A stretch of DNA of 64,000 bases, from the NCBI GenBank assembly GCA_014218235.1, contig CM024766.1:21301346-21365345 (forward strand). Reading direction: 5' to 3'. The notes under the pieces are model-generated. The model made no database searches, was not told the DNA's origin, and worked only from the letters and a program-made list of their open reading frames with translations. Position numbers and translations under genes: made by a program. Shown here piece by piece: positions 21,547 through 33,000 of this stretch. Source of the DNA: Colocasia esculenta. Taxonomy: Eukaryota; Streptophyta; Magnoliopsida; Alismatales; Araceae. The stretch's first letter is position 1. Each line of letters opens with the position of its first letter.

Positions 21547-23633
21547 TGTAACGACCCTCCTTATACCGGTACGGACATACCATCCCACATCGATATACAG
21601 AGCATCACTACAGTGGGACATTTACCCAACACATGTACAATAGACTGAAACATACACAAATATAACACATAACAGCAGAATAGAAAGAACTGGAAATAAA
21701 TCTCTTATTCCATCATCCACATTTATACACAGTCTATATAGTACAAAAAGGAAACTAACTATTTCAAAACTGGGAAATTTAACAAATTACATTGTCCACC
21801 TCTTGCAAATAAAATGAATTACATAACGTAAATGTAATACAATTCTCTCTTTATTATATACTATGAAAGGAAATACAACGTCACTAGCTCCACAAGTAAT
21901 CTTCTACTCCCGCTCCGAGTCACTCCTAACAGTCTCCTCAGAAGAGGTAGAGACACCTGTACCTGTACGCCGAAGCAAGAGTGACTCCAAAGACTCAGCA
22001 AGTGACTTCCATTCACACTAAGCATATATACATCACATAGACCAATTGTATTTCTCATAACAAAACTATTACATATAGCATGGATTAGTTAATCAATTAA
22101 AAGAAAAACCTAAACATGATAATTCTACATTTACAACACATGATACTTGATTTATATATTAATTCAAAAAATTTAAATCTATCACATGCTTTCTACGCAT
22201 TCTTTAACATAGAATCAAATTTTACATTTCATTACATGTATGTTGCAATATAGTAGCAATTAAGCATAAAGTTTACATTAAAAGGAAAAGACCTTCCTAG
22301 CATGGCTTCTATGCAAAATTTCATATTCATATTACATTTCTAAACATAGTTAGCCTGTTGTTTTACATGGGTTTAACACATTCATAACAGAAAATACATG
22401 CTCTCATATCGCATTTACATATTTACTTGCTCGGTTACTCATTTACACACTTTCACACTCACTTTTCACATAATCACAAATTCACATTATTAACATTGGT
22501 ATGCCGTGACACATAGTCCAAACCATCTCTAGAGAGACACACACTTATCACATCATATATATATCTATCACCTGAGCATTACAGTGATAAATCTTAGTTA
22601 CTGCGCAGAACCGAGAGAAGCACTCTCCACCCTAACCAGCGGTACTTGTCCGCCTCCAGGATTTTATCCCAATGCCCTTGGGATTTCACACACATATGAA
22701 CCTTCCTGTAGGGACTTTACTACGGTACAGTTCCACAGTCCTCTAAGGTAGCAGTGTTACCCAATGGCACATTTACACATTTTCCACTTTTAAACTCACA
22801 CTCAGTACACAATTTATCACGTCTATTTCATGCTCACACATAAACATATGTTTCAGATTTACCTAATCATGGTACTAATGTTTACAGAATTTAACTAACC
22901 ATAACAAAATCTTAATCATGCTGAAATTATCTAATTTGTCACAATTTTCATTAAGTATGCTTAAATTGGCCATTCTCTCATGAATTAGTGAAATCAGTAT
23001 CTACTGTTGTTAGATTTACCTGAAAATTTAACCACATACCATTTACAAGTTAAGCATCAAGCATATCAAATTTCATATTTTTCATAATTATACACAATGT
23101 ATGGTAATTAAAAACATGTATTCTGCCTATTTTAGCAAGTACTCAGCTACACATGGTACACAGAGCCACATTCATATTTCTCTATTAGAAAATCTGTTAC
23201 CAGCCATCATGATACTATATACAATTTTTTTGAATTTATCTGGCACTGTACAATTTATTGGAGCTTTAAAACTAATTATGCATACTCACTATTTTACAGT
23301 TTAGAAATTTTAACTATTTACACAGACAGTAGAAAATCCCCAATTTTTTGTGATAGGAACTGACATCTATTAACAATGTACAAAAATTCTATGACACTCA
23401 GATTCCACATTGATCACACAAACAGAAATTTACAAGATTTAAAAACTTGTGTGACATGCATTTAAGAATTTTCAGATAAATAGGGAATTCCACAGAAATT
23501 CATAAAATTTGCACAACATGATCCAATAATGGTATTACATAGCATATCACTCTTACAGTATATCCTCATGCGCAGAAATCCGAAAAATAGATCACTTATA
23601 GACAATCAGGCACTCTGTCACTGTCTGAAGAAC

Positions 23634-23726
23634 TTGGCGGCAATGGGGTAGTCGTTTATCCATGTTAACGGCAAAATAGGGTGCTGCCAACTTAGGATCC
23701 TAACGGCAAGAGATCCTGCCGTTAAG
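23634..23726. repeat. Inverted-repeat array, A 3' LTR
   Basis: Three units start at 23634, 23665 and about 23700: GGCGGCA/TCGTTTA, TTAACGGCA/TGCCAA and CTAACGGCA/TGCCGTTAAG. Period 31-35 bp. Counterpart at 42461-42552 in the 5' LTR. Confidence 0.75.
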
Positions 23727-24143
23727 TTCCTGTCTGTGCAAAACACAGACTGAACGAGAAAGATCGATTGAAGGGGGCTTCCAAGACTCGAATAAAAATC
23801 CGTAAAAATATCCTAGGACCTACTAGACATATGTATGGATGATGTGAAGGGTTTAGTTGCCTTTGAGAAAATCTACAAAAGGAGATTTGGGTCGAAGAAG
23901 CTCTCCTCGGCTAGTGACAAAGAGTCTTCAAACTCCTCCAAATCTGCGTTCTGTGTTGATCTCCGCTGCACGCCAGAGTTTGGAAGATAATCTTTGATGT
24001 TCAGACTCCGTTCCAGTCATTGTAAAATGCCAGATGAAGCCTCCAATCGCCAGAACAAAGAGTTCAAAGATCGGGTTTCACTCAGAGAGAACTAGGATTT
24101 TTGACAAATGTCAAAAGGATCTAACTGCGCCCTAAACGGGTTG

Positions 24144-24150
24144 TTTTATA
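24144..24150 (-). promoter_or_regulatory. TATA box, A 3' LTR
   Basis: CTATAAAAC on the minus strand, about 485 bp inside the LTR. The copy in the 5' LTR (42970-42976) would drive the element. Confidence 0.55.
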
Positions 24151-24332
24151 GGGTAAAGGGTTGGAGATGCGCTTGGGTAGGCTAGGTTACCGTTGGTGGA
24201 CAATTTCCTAAATAAGGGGCAAGGATTTCAGGGGCATTTTCGGATGTGAAGACGCAACAAATCTGGAAGATAAACATCAACATCACTGGCCACCAATTAT
24301 GAGTTGGCATCCATCGATGTGGCCACTTACTC

Positions 24333-24362
24333 ACCATCAACGTCAACTCATGTTGACGCCAA
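24333..24362. repeat. Hairpin CGTCAAC-N4-GTTGACG in the A LTR
   Basis: Seven-bp stems with a 4-nt loop (tcat), near 24344-24361. The neighbourhood also contains catcgatg and caattatgagttgg inverted repeats. It sits upstream of the TATA box, like the second cluster of G. Confidence 0.7.
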
Positions 24363-24634
24363 CAGGTCGTGAAAACAGAACTTAAAATAGCAGGAAAACA
24401 TACTTACTCACTACAAATACATAACCATACAAAGTATACTTTATATAATTAGTACTATTCATGCAATGAAGTATATAATACAAATAATAATATGGCAATT
24501 ATACATCTATATACTACAGCACTCAACCAATATGTAATACATACATATATATATATACATAACTGCACACAAGTAAGCATCAATTCTCACGCAACCAAAC
24601 ACCTATGTAAGAGAGAAAATTCTGGGGCCTTACA

Positions 24635-24655
24635 CCCTATCCCCCTAAAAGAAAT
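24635..24655 (-). other. A polypurine tract
   Basis: Minus strand TTTTAGGGGGATAGGG directly before TGTAAGG. Confidence 0.85.
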
Positions 24656-24679
24656 TTGGTCATCGATGTTAGACTGACA

Positions 24680-26176
24680 CTACTCAAACAACTGAGGATA
24701 CTTCTTCTTCACTGCATCCTCAAGCTCCCAAGTAGCCTCCTCTCGCGAGAAGTTGCGCCATAATACTTTCACCGATGCAATGCTCTTGTTCCGGAGATGC
24801 TGAACCTTCCGGTCAAGAATAGCTACTGGTTGCTCCACATAAGAAAGATCTGGCTGGATCTCTACTGGCTCGTGGCTAATAACATGAGATGGATCTCTGA
24901 CATACCTTCTGAGCATAGATACGTGGAATACAAGATGAACATTAGCTAACGCTAGGGGTAAAGCTAGCTCATATGCCACATTGCCTAATCGTCTGAGAAT
25001 CTCATACGGGCCAATGAATCTAGGACTTAGCTTACTATGCCTGCCAAATCTAACTACACCTTGAGTAGGCGAAATCTTCAAAAAGATATGCTCACCTACT
25101 TCAAATTCCAAATCCTTCCTCCTGTTGTCGGCATAACTTTTCTGCCTATCCTATGCCGCAACAAGCCTCTTCCTAATCAACTGGACCTTATCCGAAGTCT
25201 CCTGGACTAACTCCGGACCAATCAACTGCCTATCACAAGTCTCCTCCCAACATAAAGAAGATCTGCAAGGCTTACCATAAAACACCTTAAATGGAGCCAT
25301 ACCAATACTCGCATGAAAATTGTTGTTATATGCGAACTCCACAAGAGGTAAATGGCGCTCCCAATCATCCTTCCAATCCAGAATACACGCCCTCAACATA
25401 TCCTCGAGCGTCTGGATATTTCTCTCAGACTGTCCATCTGTCTGGGGATGAAACGCCGAAATGAGCTTCAACTCCGAACCTAACGCATCCTAAAGACCCT
25501 TCCACAGCCTCGAAGTAAATCTCAGATCCCGATCCGAAATAATCGACTTCGGTACACCATGCAATCTAATAATACTACTAATATACAATATACCTAAGCT
25601 TTCTACTGACTACTTCTTCTTCATAGGTAAAAAATGTGCTGTCTTCGAACATCTATCTACTACTACCCAAATCGAGTCACTTCCCCATTTAGATTGAGAC
25701 AGACTCATAACAAAATCCATGGTGACAGCTTCCCACTTCCATACTAGAATCTCGATCTTTTGCGTAAGTCCAGATGGTCGTTGCCACTCTGCCTTCACTT
25801 GTTGGCATACAAGACATCTAGACACATATTCCGCTACATCCTTCTTCATGCCAGACCACCAAAAAGATCTCTTCAAATCCTAGTACATCTTAGTGTTACT
25901 CGGATGAATAGAGAATCTCGACCTATGAGCCTCTGCTAAAACATGCTCACGGACATCCACGATGTCTGGAACACAAACACGGTGATGGAATCTAATCACA
26001 CCATCCTCATCATGAGCAATACCTGCCTTGCCCACTAACTCTTGGAGTCTAGAGTCGGATTTCTGTTGCTCGATCAGCTCATCCAACACCGAAGACCTAA
26101 TGGACAACTGAGCTACAAAAGTCTGGCACAAAGATGGCTCTAACTCAGTCATCGCACACGCCGCATCCTCCAACAT
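24680..26176 (-). pseudogene. A integrase and chromodomain
   Basis: Zinc finger HRSRFSIHPSNTKMY then CLVCQQVKAEW; catalytic D in TMDFVMSL, D in SDRDLRF, E in DGQSERN. The C-terminus has FLKISPTQGVVRFGRHSKL, FHVSMLRRYV and a chromodomain-like SVKVLWRNFSREEATWELED, ending KKKYPQLFE. In-frame stops fall at about 25877, 25607, 25490 and 25150. One catalytic-region substitution (DLRF for DPRF) is visible. Confidence 0.9.
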
Positions 26177-26910
26177 CTTCCAATCCTACTAGAAAGATGA
26201 CCTCTTCCTACTAAGGGCATCCGCTACAACATTCGCCTTTCTAGGATGATACTGGAGGTCGAAGTCATAGTCCTTTAGGAACTCAATCCATCTTCTCTGC
26301 CTCAGGTTTAATTCCTTTTGGGAGAAAAGATACTTTAGACTCTTGTCGTCAGTGAACACTTCAAATCTGACACCATAAAGATAGTGTCTCCAGATCTTCA
26401 GTGCATGCACCACTACCGCAAGCTCCAAATCATGAGTCGGATAGTTTCACTCATGCTCCTTCAATTGAAGAGAAGCATATGCTACTACCCTTCCTTGCTG
26501 CATCAATACACAGCCAAGGCCAATCCGAGATGCATCCGTGTAGATAGAAAAATCCTCTACACCGCTTGGCAAAACTAATACAGGAGCTGAAGTGAGCTTA
26601 GTCTTCAATAATTGAAAACTACTCTCAAATTCCGCGGACTAGAAAAACTTCACTCCCTTTCTGGTTAGCTGAGTCAATGGGGCGGCGATGGATGAAAATC
26701 CTTTAATAAATCACCGATAGTAACCCGCCAAACCAAGAAAACTCCAAATCTCCGAAGGAGTCTTTGGAATCTCCCAATCCATAACAGCCGAGACCTTCAC
26801 TGGATCAACTGCTACACCAGCACCGGAAATAACATCCCCAAGGAAATGAACCTCGCGCAACCAAAAATCGCACTTGCTGAATTTTGCATACAGCTTGTGC
26901 TCTCGGAGAA
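26177..26910 (-). pseudogene. A RNase H and 3' part of RT
   Basis: It begins at the B target site with EVLREHKLYAKFSKCDFWLR and FLGDVISGAGVAVDP, then SFLGLAGYYR and a stop. RNase H follows: SIYTDASRIGLGCVLMQQGR, DLELAVVVHALKIWRHYLYG, FTDDKSLKYLFSQKEL and VVADALSRK. In-frame stops lie at about 26708, 26640, 26448 and 26188. Confidence 0.88.
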
Positions 26911-26914
26911 CCTC
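26910..26914. repeat. B target-site duplication, left copy (acctc)
   Basis: acctc here and at 37705-37709; identical 5-bp copies flank element B. Removing B and one copy restores the A RT frame at the junction. Confidence 0.95.
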
Positions 26915-28246
26915 TGTAACACCCTCCTCTGACATCACACAAACACATACGTAACCTTTGACCGGAAGAGGGGTTACACCACAAACTTTCGTTATGGGTA
27001 GATATATCCGCGCTTTGCACAAAACTGGCAAACCATTCCACAAAGGTAACTTGGAACATATTACAATACATAAGGTCTCAAAGTACTAACATTCATTATT
27101 TACAAAAGTCAAGCTTCTCTCTTTCTAACTTAATACATTATCAACTAAAAGAAACTACTAAAACTACATTATTCTTCTTCATTTCTTCGTCATCCGCAGC
27201 GGAAATAGGATTCACATGTAGCTGAGATTATACATACCTTCAATCTGAAAGGGTTGAAGGAAACAAAGGCATGAGTCGAAAGGACTCAGTAGGTATAAGT
27301 AAACATAGAGTAGAAGTATCAATTTGCAGAACTGAATGATTATTCAAATAGTGCATATGTGGAACAAACATAATTGCTCATGAATTTCATACTTAACAGA
27401 AACATATAGCTCAAATTGATTTCATAATGAGCTCCAACAAATCACAGAATAAAAGTCACATTTGTCTTTCAGAATTCAGACCATAACTTAATTTGGAAAC
27501 AAATTCGACAGGCATCACTGCTCTCAAGAGGTTACTATATAGACGTAATATACCATCCTCAGTGCCTAGGCGATTCCAGCACCTTAGATCTTGTTCATTG
27601 CGCAAGAACGGGGTTTATTACCCACCATCGTCAGTCCATTGACTTGGATTTACCTACAAACTGTCGCCCTCAGCTGATCACAAGTGGCTGGTGCTACCAC
27701 ATGTGATCCTAAACCCTCTTTTGAAGAGAGCACTGTCTTCAAATCATAAATTTCTTTTCATGAGCATAACGGAAATGAGAAATCCAAAGGGAGATTTGAT
27801 TTATGATTAATACAAATATCTTGGTGACAAAGTAGTTCAGAGTTCAAGAAAATAAGAAAGACAATTAGTTGAGACAAGGTGATGACTCAAAGCTGACAAC
27901 TTCGGAAGATTTAAATCACATAAAACCCAAGAAAATGAGGGTACACAGTTGTCATCACAAGTATTCATATCTCATAAGGTGTTCAAACATATGAACTCTT
28001 AAGTGGTCAAGTTTTACAACCTCAATTACCGAATATCGAAGAATAGACTCAATCGGAGTACTATTCGTAATTGACAACTTTAGAAACAATTCAAGGAAAG
28101 TTAAGGTACCCAAAGTGGGTGAACTTTGAAGTACTATGACAGTAAATATCAAGGTAAATGAGAGGGTAACTTCCTTGGCTTTTAGGATGAAGTTTTAGCA
28201 TGAATTTGGACAAGAAAGAGTGCAGAAATCCAAATCAGCAATGCAT

Positions 28247-28421
28247 TTGTCGACAGCCAAGAAGGTGCTGTCGACAGACGACGGCAGACAGAACTCTAAT
28301 TTTCTGGACTGTGTGTATCTGTCGACAGCAACCATATGGCTGTCGACAGATGCACACAGTCCCAGTTATCCCGAGTTCAGGAAAACTGGTCTGTCGACAG
28401 CTATGGGTTGTCTGTCGACAG
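28247..28421. repeat. Phased CTGTCGACAG palindrome array, B 3' LTR
   Basis: Six copies (five exact, first ttgtcgacag) start at 28247, 28268, 28319, 28340, 28391 and 28412. Intervals are 21, 51, 21, 51 and 21 bp. Confidence 0.95.
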
Positions 28422-29284
28422 CCGCTTGTTGCTCACTCAAAAATGACTTTGAATGCACTCTAATCATGCTAACCATGGAACCTATGAGTCAAGGCATGAT
28501 GTATATCAAATAGAAGAGTCTAAACATGGTTCTCACAGTGGTTTATAAACCGAACAAGCGAGACAAAATGAGAGGTTTGCAATTCAAACTTGTCTAGCTG
28601 AAAACTAAACATAGTATATTGTTGGAAGTGTGGTCTTGATAGTAATGGATTATTGGGAGATTATTAAAATATGATCACTAAAACACAAGATATCTAATGT
28701 TCCTAATCAAGGTTTGAGGTACGAACATCCGAATGGAAAGAAAATCACAATATTCTAGGATATCGAAATTTTTAGCAAAACTTGATAACTTAAACTTGGA
28801 TCATGGATGGAAGAAGAAGCTAGAAACCTACTTAATGTGTGAAAGGAGTGGAGACTCCTCTTTGGTAATCACATACTTCCAAAGTTAATTTAGGGAATCA
28901 AACAAAAGAATCTGAGATAACAACCTCGTGTACGAACTTAACCGAGACTGATTAGCATGCTCCAAAAGCAACTCGTATGAAGCTAAATTCTTTCAACATG
29001 AGTAGAGACTAGAAGTTCAAGGGAAAGGTGAGAACCTACCTGATCTGAAAAAGAACAAAAGTTCTTCTTCTTCTTCTTAGTTTAGAGATCAATACAGTAA
29101 CAAGATGAGGAAATAAGAAGATTGCTGAAACAGGGACTTCGGCAGCTACACCTCCAGCAAAAATGGCTCCAAGGCATACAACCCCAACCACAATTTACCA
29201 ACACCAGGCTTGAAACCACAGCAACAACAGAACTAGAAAGAACAAGAGTGTTGGAAAAGATGTATACGATGGGTGTTGGGAAGC

Positions 29285-29291
29285 TTATATA
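29285..29291 (-). promoter_or_regulatory. TATA box, B 3' LTR
   Basis: TATATAA on the minus strand, about 670 bp inside the LTR. In the 3' LTR it could drive transcription out into the flanking A sequence. Confidence 0.65.
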
Positions 29292-29957
29292 GCTCCCAAG
29301 TTCCCTTGCAAATTGGGCACGTTAGCCATGGACGTGTCTTGGTGTAAGCCTTCCTAAACCATGTGAGGCCACCTATCTCATGCAACAAACTCTTTGGTTA
29401 CACGTAAGTAACCTTAATGATAGCCCCACTCCTTGGCTAAACCTTATCCTAATGTGTGTTGGCTTCTCATAAGCCTTACACGTAACTCCAGGAAAAACCC
29501 AAAAGAAATCCCTGCCGTAAATAGCCCATAAATCATCTGGGCCAAAGATCTTCATATTTAGATGTCCTAATGATATCCGTTTAACTTGAAATTTCAAACA
29601 TAGACTAATATGATGATTTTAGTTTAATTTTTAGAATTTATTTTACACTGGGTGAAAAATCACCCCAAAAATAGTTGCGTCGACTTAATCTCAAAATCTG
29701 TGCGTCAAAAATTCCGAATAATTGCATTTTTAATATCTCCATAATTTTCTAAGAATTATGGTGTTCTTAAATTTTATTTTCGTTACAGTTTTCCGGTGTC
29801 GCCCTGTCGGGGTGCGCACGACCGAAAGTAGTACCGGGGTATGATAAAGTATCTTAAACATACCCTTAATCCTAAATATCACAATTTAAACCTAATCGGT
29901 TTGCATAAACAAGAATTTCTAAGTAAAACATGGTATTTAAAATCTGGGGGTATTACA

Positions 29958-29985
29958 TTTCTCCCCCTGTTAAAATAAATTTCGT
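29958..29985 (-). other. B polypurine tract
   Basis: Minus strand AACAGGGGGAGAAA directly before TGTAATACC. Confidence 0.9.
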
Positions 29986-30003
29986 CCTCGAAATTGGCAA
30001 AAT

Positions 30004-33000
30004 TTACTTACCGAATAGCTGTGGATACTTTTCTTTCATTTCTTGCTCCAATTCCCACGTTTCTTCTTCGATGAACGCGCTTTTCCACAAGATCTTCACC
30101 ATAGGAACTGCTTTGTTTCTGAGGACTCGTTCTTTCCTGTCCAATATTTTCACTGGTTCCTCTTGAACGGTTAAATCCGGTTGTATTTCCACTTCTTCAT
30201 AACTGATTACATGAGAGGGGTCCATTATGTATTTCCTCAACATAGATATGTGAAATACATTATGAATGTGTGACCAAGAGGGCGGAAGAGCTAATTGGTA
30301 TGCTACTTCCCCTATTCTTTGTAATATCTCAAAAGGTCCTACATATCTTGGACTGAGTTTTCCTTTCTTTCCAAATCTCATGGTACCTTTGGTTGGAGAG
30401 ATCTTTAGAAATACATGATCACCTATGTTAAACTCCAGTGGCCTTCTTCTTCTATCAGCATACTTCTTCTGTCTGTCTTGAGCTATTAGCAATCTTTTCC
30501 TGATTAATTTGATTTTCTCTGAGCAGTTCTGAATTAATTCTGGCCCAATGAGATTCTTTTCTCCCACTTCTGCCCAACAGAGGGGTGATCTACAGGGTCT
30601 ACCATATAATGCCTCATATGGTGCCATTCCAATACTTGTATGGTAACTATTATTGTATGCAAACTCAATCAAGGGTAGGTAATCATCCCAGCTACCACGC
30701 CATTCCAAACTACATGCTCTTAGCATATCTTCGAGTGTTCGTATAGTTCTTTCTGATTGGCCATCGGTTTGTGGATGATATGCTGAACTGAATTTTAATT
30801 GTGTACCCATGGCTGCTTGAAGACTTTTCCAAAATCTAGCAGTGAATCTTGGATCTCTATCTGAAATTATCGACAAAGGAATTCCATGAAGTCTCACTAT
30901 TTCCTTTATATACAATTGAGCCAAATCTTCTAATGATTGTGTCTTTGTAATTGCTAGAAAATGAGCCGATTTAGTTAATCTATCCACAATCACCCAAATA
31001 GCATCATGCTTCTTCCTTGTCTTTGGCAAACCCATTACGAAGTCCATAGTTATCTGCTCCCATTTCCATATTGGAATTTCAATGAGTTGCATAGGCCCTG
31101 CTGGCTTCTGGTGCTCAGCTTTTATTTGTTGACATGTTAGACATTTACTCACAAATTCTGCTATGTCCTTTTTCATTCCATGCCACCAAAATTGCTTTTT
31201 CAGATCCTGATACATTTTAGAGCTTCCAGGATGAATCGAATACTGAGATTTGTGTCCTTCCTTCAATAACTCACTTTTAATTTCTTCATTCTCCGGTATG
31301 CATATTCTGTTTTGAAATCTAATTATCCCTTGACCATCTCTGATGTATCCTGGTTTATTTACCATCTCTTTTAGTTTCTGATCTTGGTTCTGTGTTTCAC
31401 TAATTTTATCTATCAGTGCTGATCTTACTGTCAATTGTGCCAATATCAGATTTTCTGCATCACACCTTGGTGAGTATTCGATCAAATCTGTAATTTCTTT
31501 CCACTGTTGGTGTAATTGTAATGCTCTTGATTTCTTTCTGCTCAAAGCATCAGCAACCACATTAGCTTTACCCGGATGGTAATTCACCGTAAAATCATAA
31601 TCCTTTAAAAATTCTAACCATCTTCTTTGTCTCAGATTCAGTTCCTTCTGAGAAAATATGTACTTTAAACTTTTATGATCAGTATAAACTTCAAATTGTT
31701 CTCCATATAAATAGTGGCGCCAGATCTTCAAAGCATGTATGATCGCTGCCAATTCTAAGTCATGAGCCGGATAATTCCTTTCATGATCTTTTAATTGTTT
31801 AGAGGCATAAGCTACCACTTTCCCATGTTGCATAAGGACACATCCAATCCCTTTTTGAGATGCATCCGTATAGACTGTAAATCCTCCCGATCCTTGAGGT
31901 AAGGTAAGAATCGGAGCTGTGGTAAGCTTCCCTTTTAAATCCTGAAAACTGGCCTCACATTTCTCATTCCACACAAAAGGTGTCTCTTTTCTGGTTAACT
32001 GAGTCAAAGGCATAGCTATAGAAGAAAAGCCTTCAATAAATCTTCTATAGTAGCCAGCTAATCCCAAGAAACTTCGAATTTCTGATGGATTCTTGGGTCT
32101 TTCCCAATTTAGAACTGCTTCAATTTTACTTGGGTCTACTGCTACACCTTTTCCAGAAATCACATGACCCAAAAATTTCACTTCCTTGAGCCAAAACTCA
32201 CATTTACTTAATTTAGCATACAATTGATGATTCCTTAACGTTTGTAGTACAATTCTCAAATGTTCTTTGTGTTCTTCTTCACTAGATGAGTATATCAACA
32301 CATCATCTATAAATACTACCACAAAGTTATCCAAATAAGGCTGAAATACCCTGTTCATCAAATCCATAAATACCGCAGGTGCATTAGTCAATCCAAAGGG
32401 GAGTACTAAAAACTCATAATGTCCATATCTGGTTCTAAATGCAGTCTTAGAAATATCATCTTCTTTAACTCTCAATTGATGGTACCCCGACCTTAAATCG
32501 ATCTTAGAGAATACTGTAGCAGACCGGAGTTGATCAAACAAGTCATCAATTCTAGGTAATGGATATTTGTTCTTGATTGTGACTTGATTCAATTTCCTAT
32601 AATCAATACATAATCTAAGAGATCCATCTTTCTTTCTCACAAACAATACCGGTGCTCCCCATGGTGACACACTTGGTCTAATAAAACCTTTGTCTAATAA
32701 GTCTTGCAATTGCTTCTTTAATTCTATCAACTCAGCTGGTGCCATTCTGTAAGGAGCTATGGATATAGGCAAAGTTCCAGGTAAAAGTTCAATAGTAAAG
32801 TCAATTTCTCTAATTGGAGGTAATCCAGATAAGTCATTAGGAAAGACATCTGGAAATTCTTTTACAACCTCAATATCTTGAACTGATACCTGTTTATGCT
32901 CATTTGATATGGCCATCACACTTGCCAGATAACCTTGACAACCATTTCTCAGCCATTTCATGGCTTTAAGTGCTGATATAGTCATCTTGTTTCCATTATT

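Larger units (their letters stand above)
21547..24634 (-). mobile_element. A 3' LTR
   Basis: Plus-strand termini tgtaacgaccc ... ggccttaca, 3088 bp. Very AT-rich in 22000-23600. It carries inverted-repeat arrays at 23634-23726 and about 24260-24370, and a TATA box at 24144-24150. No gene. Confidence 0.92.
26915..29957 (-). mobile_element. B 3' LTR
   Basis: Plus-strand termini tgtaacaccct ... gggtattaca, 3043 bp. It contains the palindrome array at 28247-28421 and a TATA box at 29285-29291. Short ORFs inside it are repeated identically in the other LTR and are not genes. Confidence 0.95.

Noticed and set aside
22000..23600. Possible satellite or origin in the very AT-rich stretch
   Set aside because: It is the middle of the A LTR and recurs in the other LTR at 40830-42430; no internal tandem period seen.
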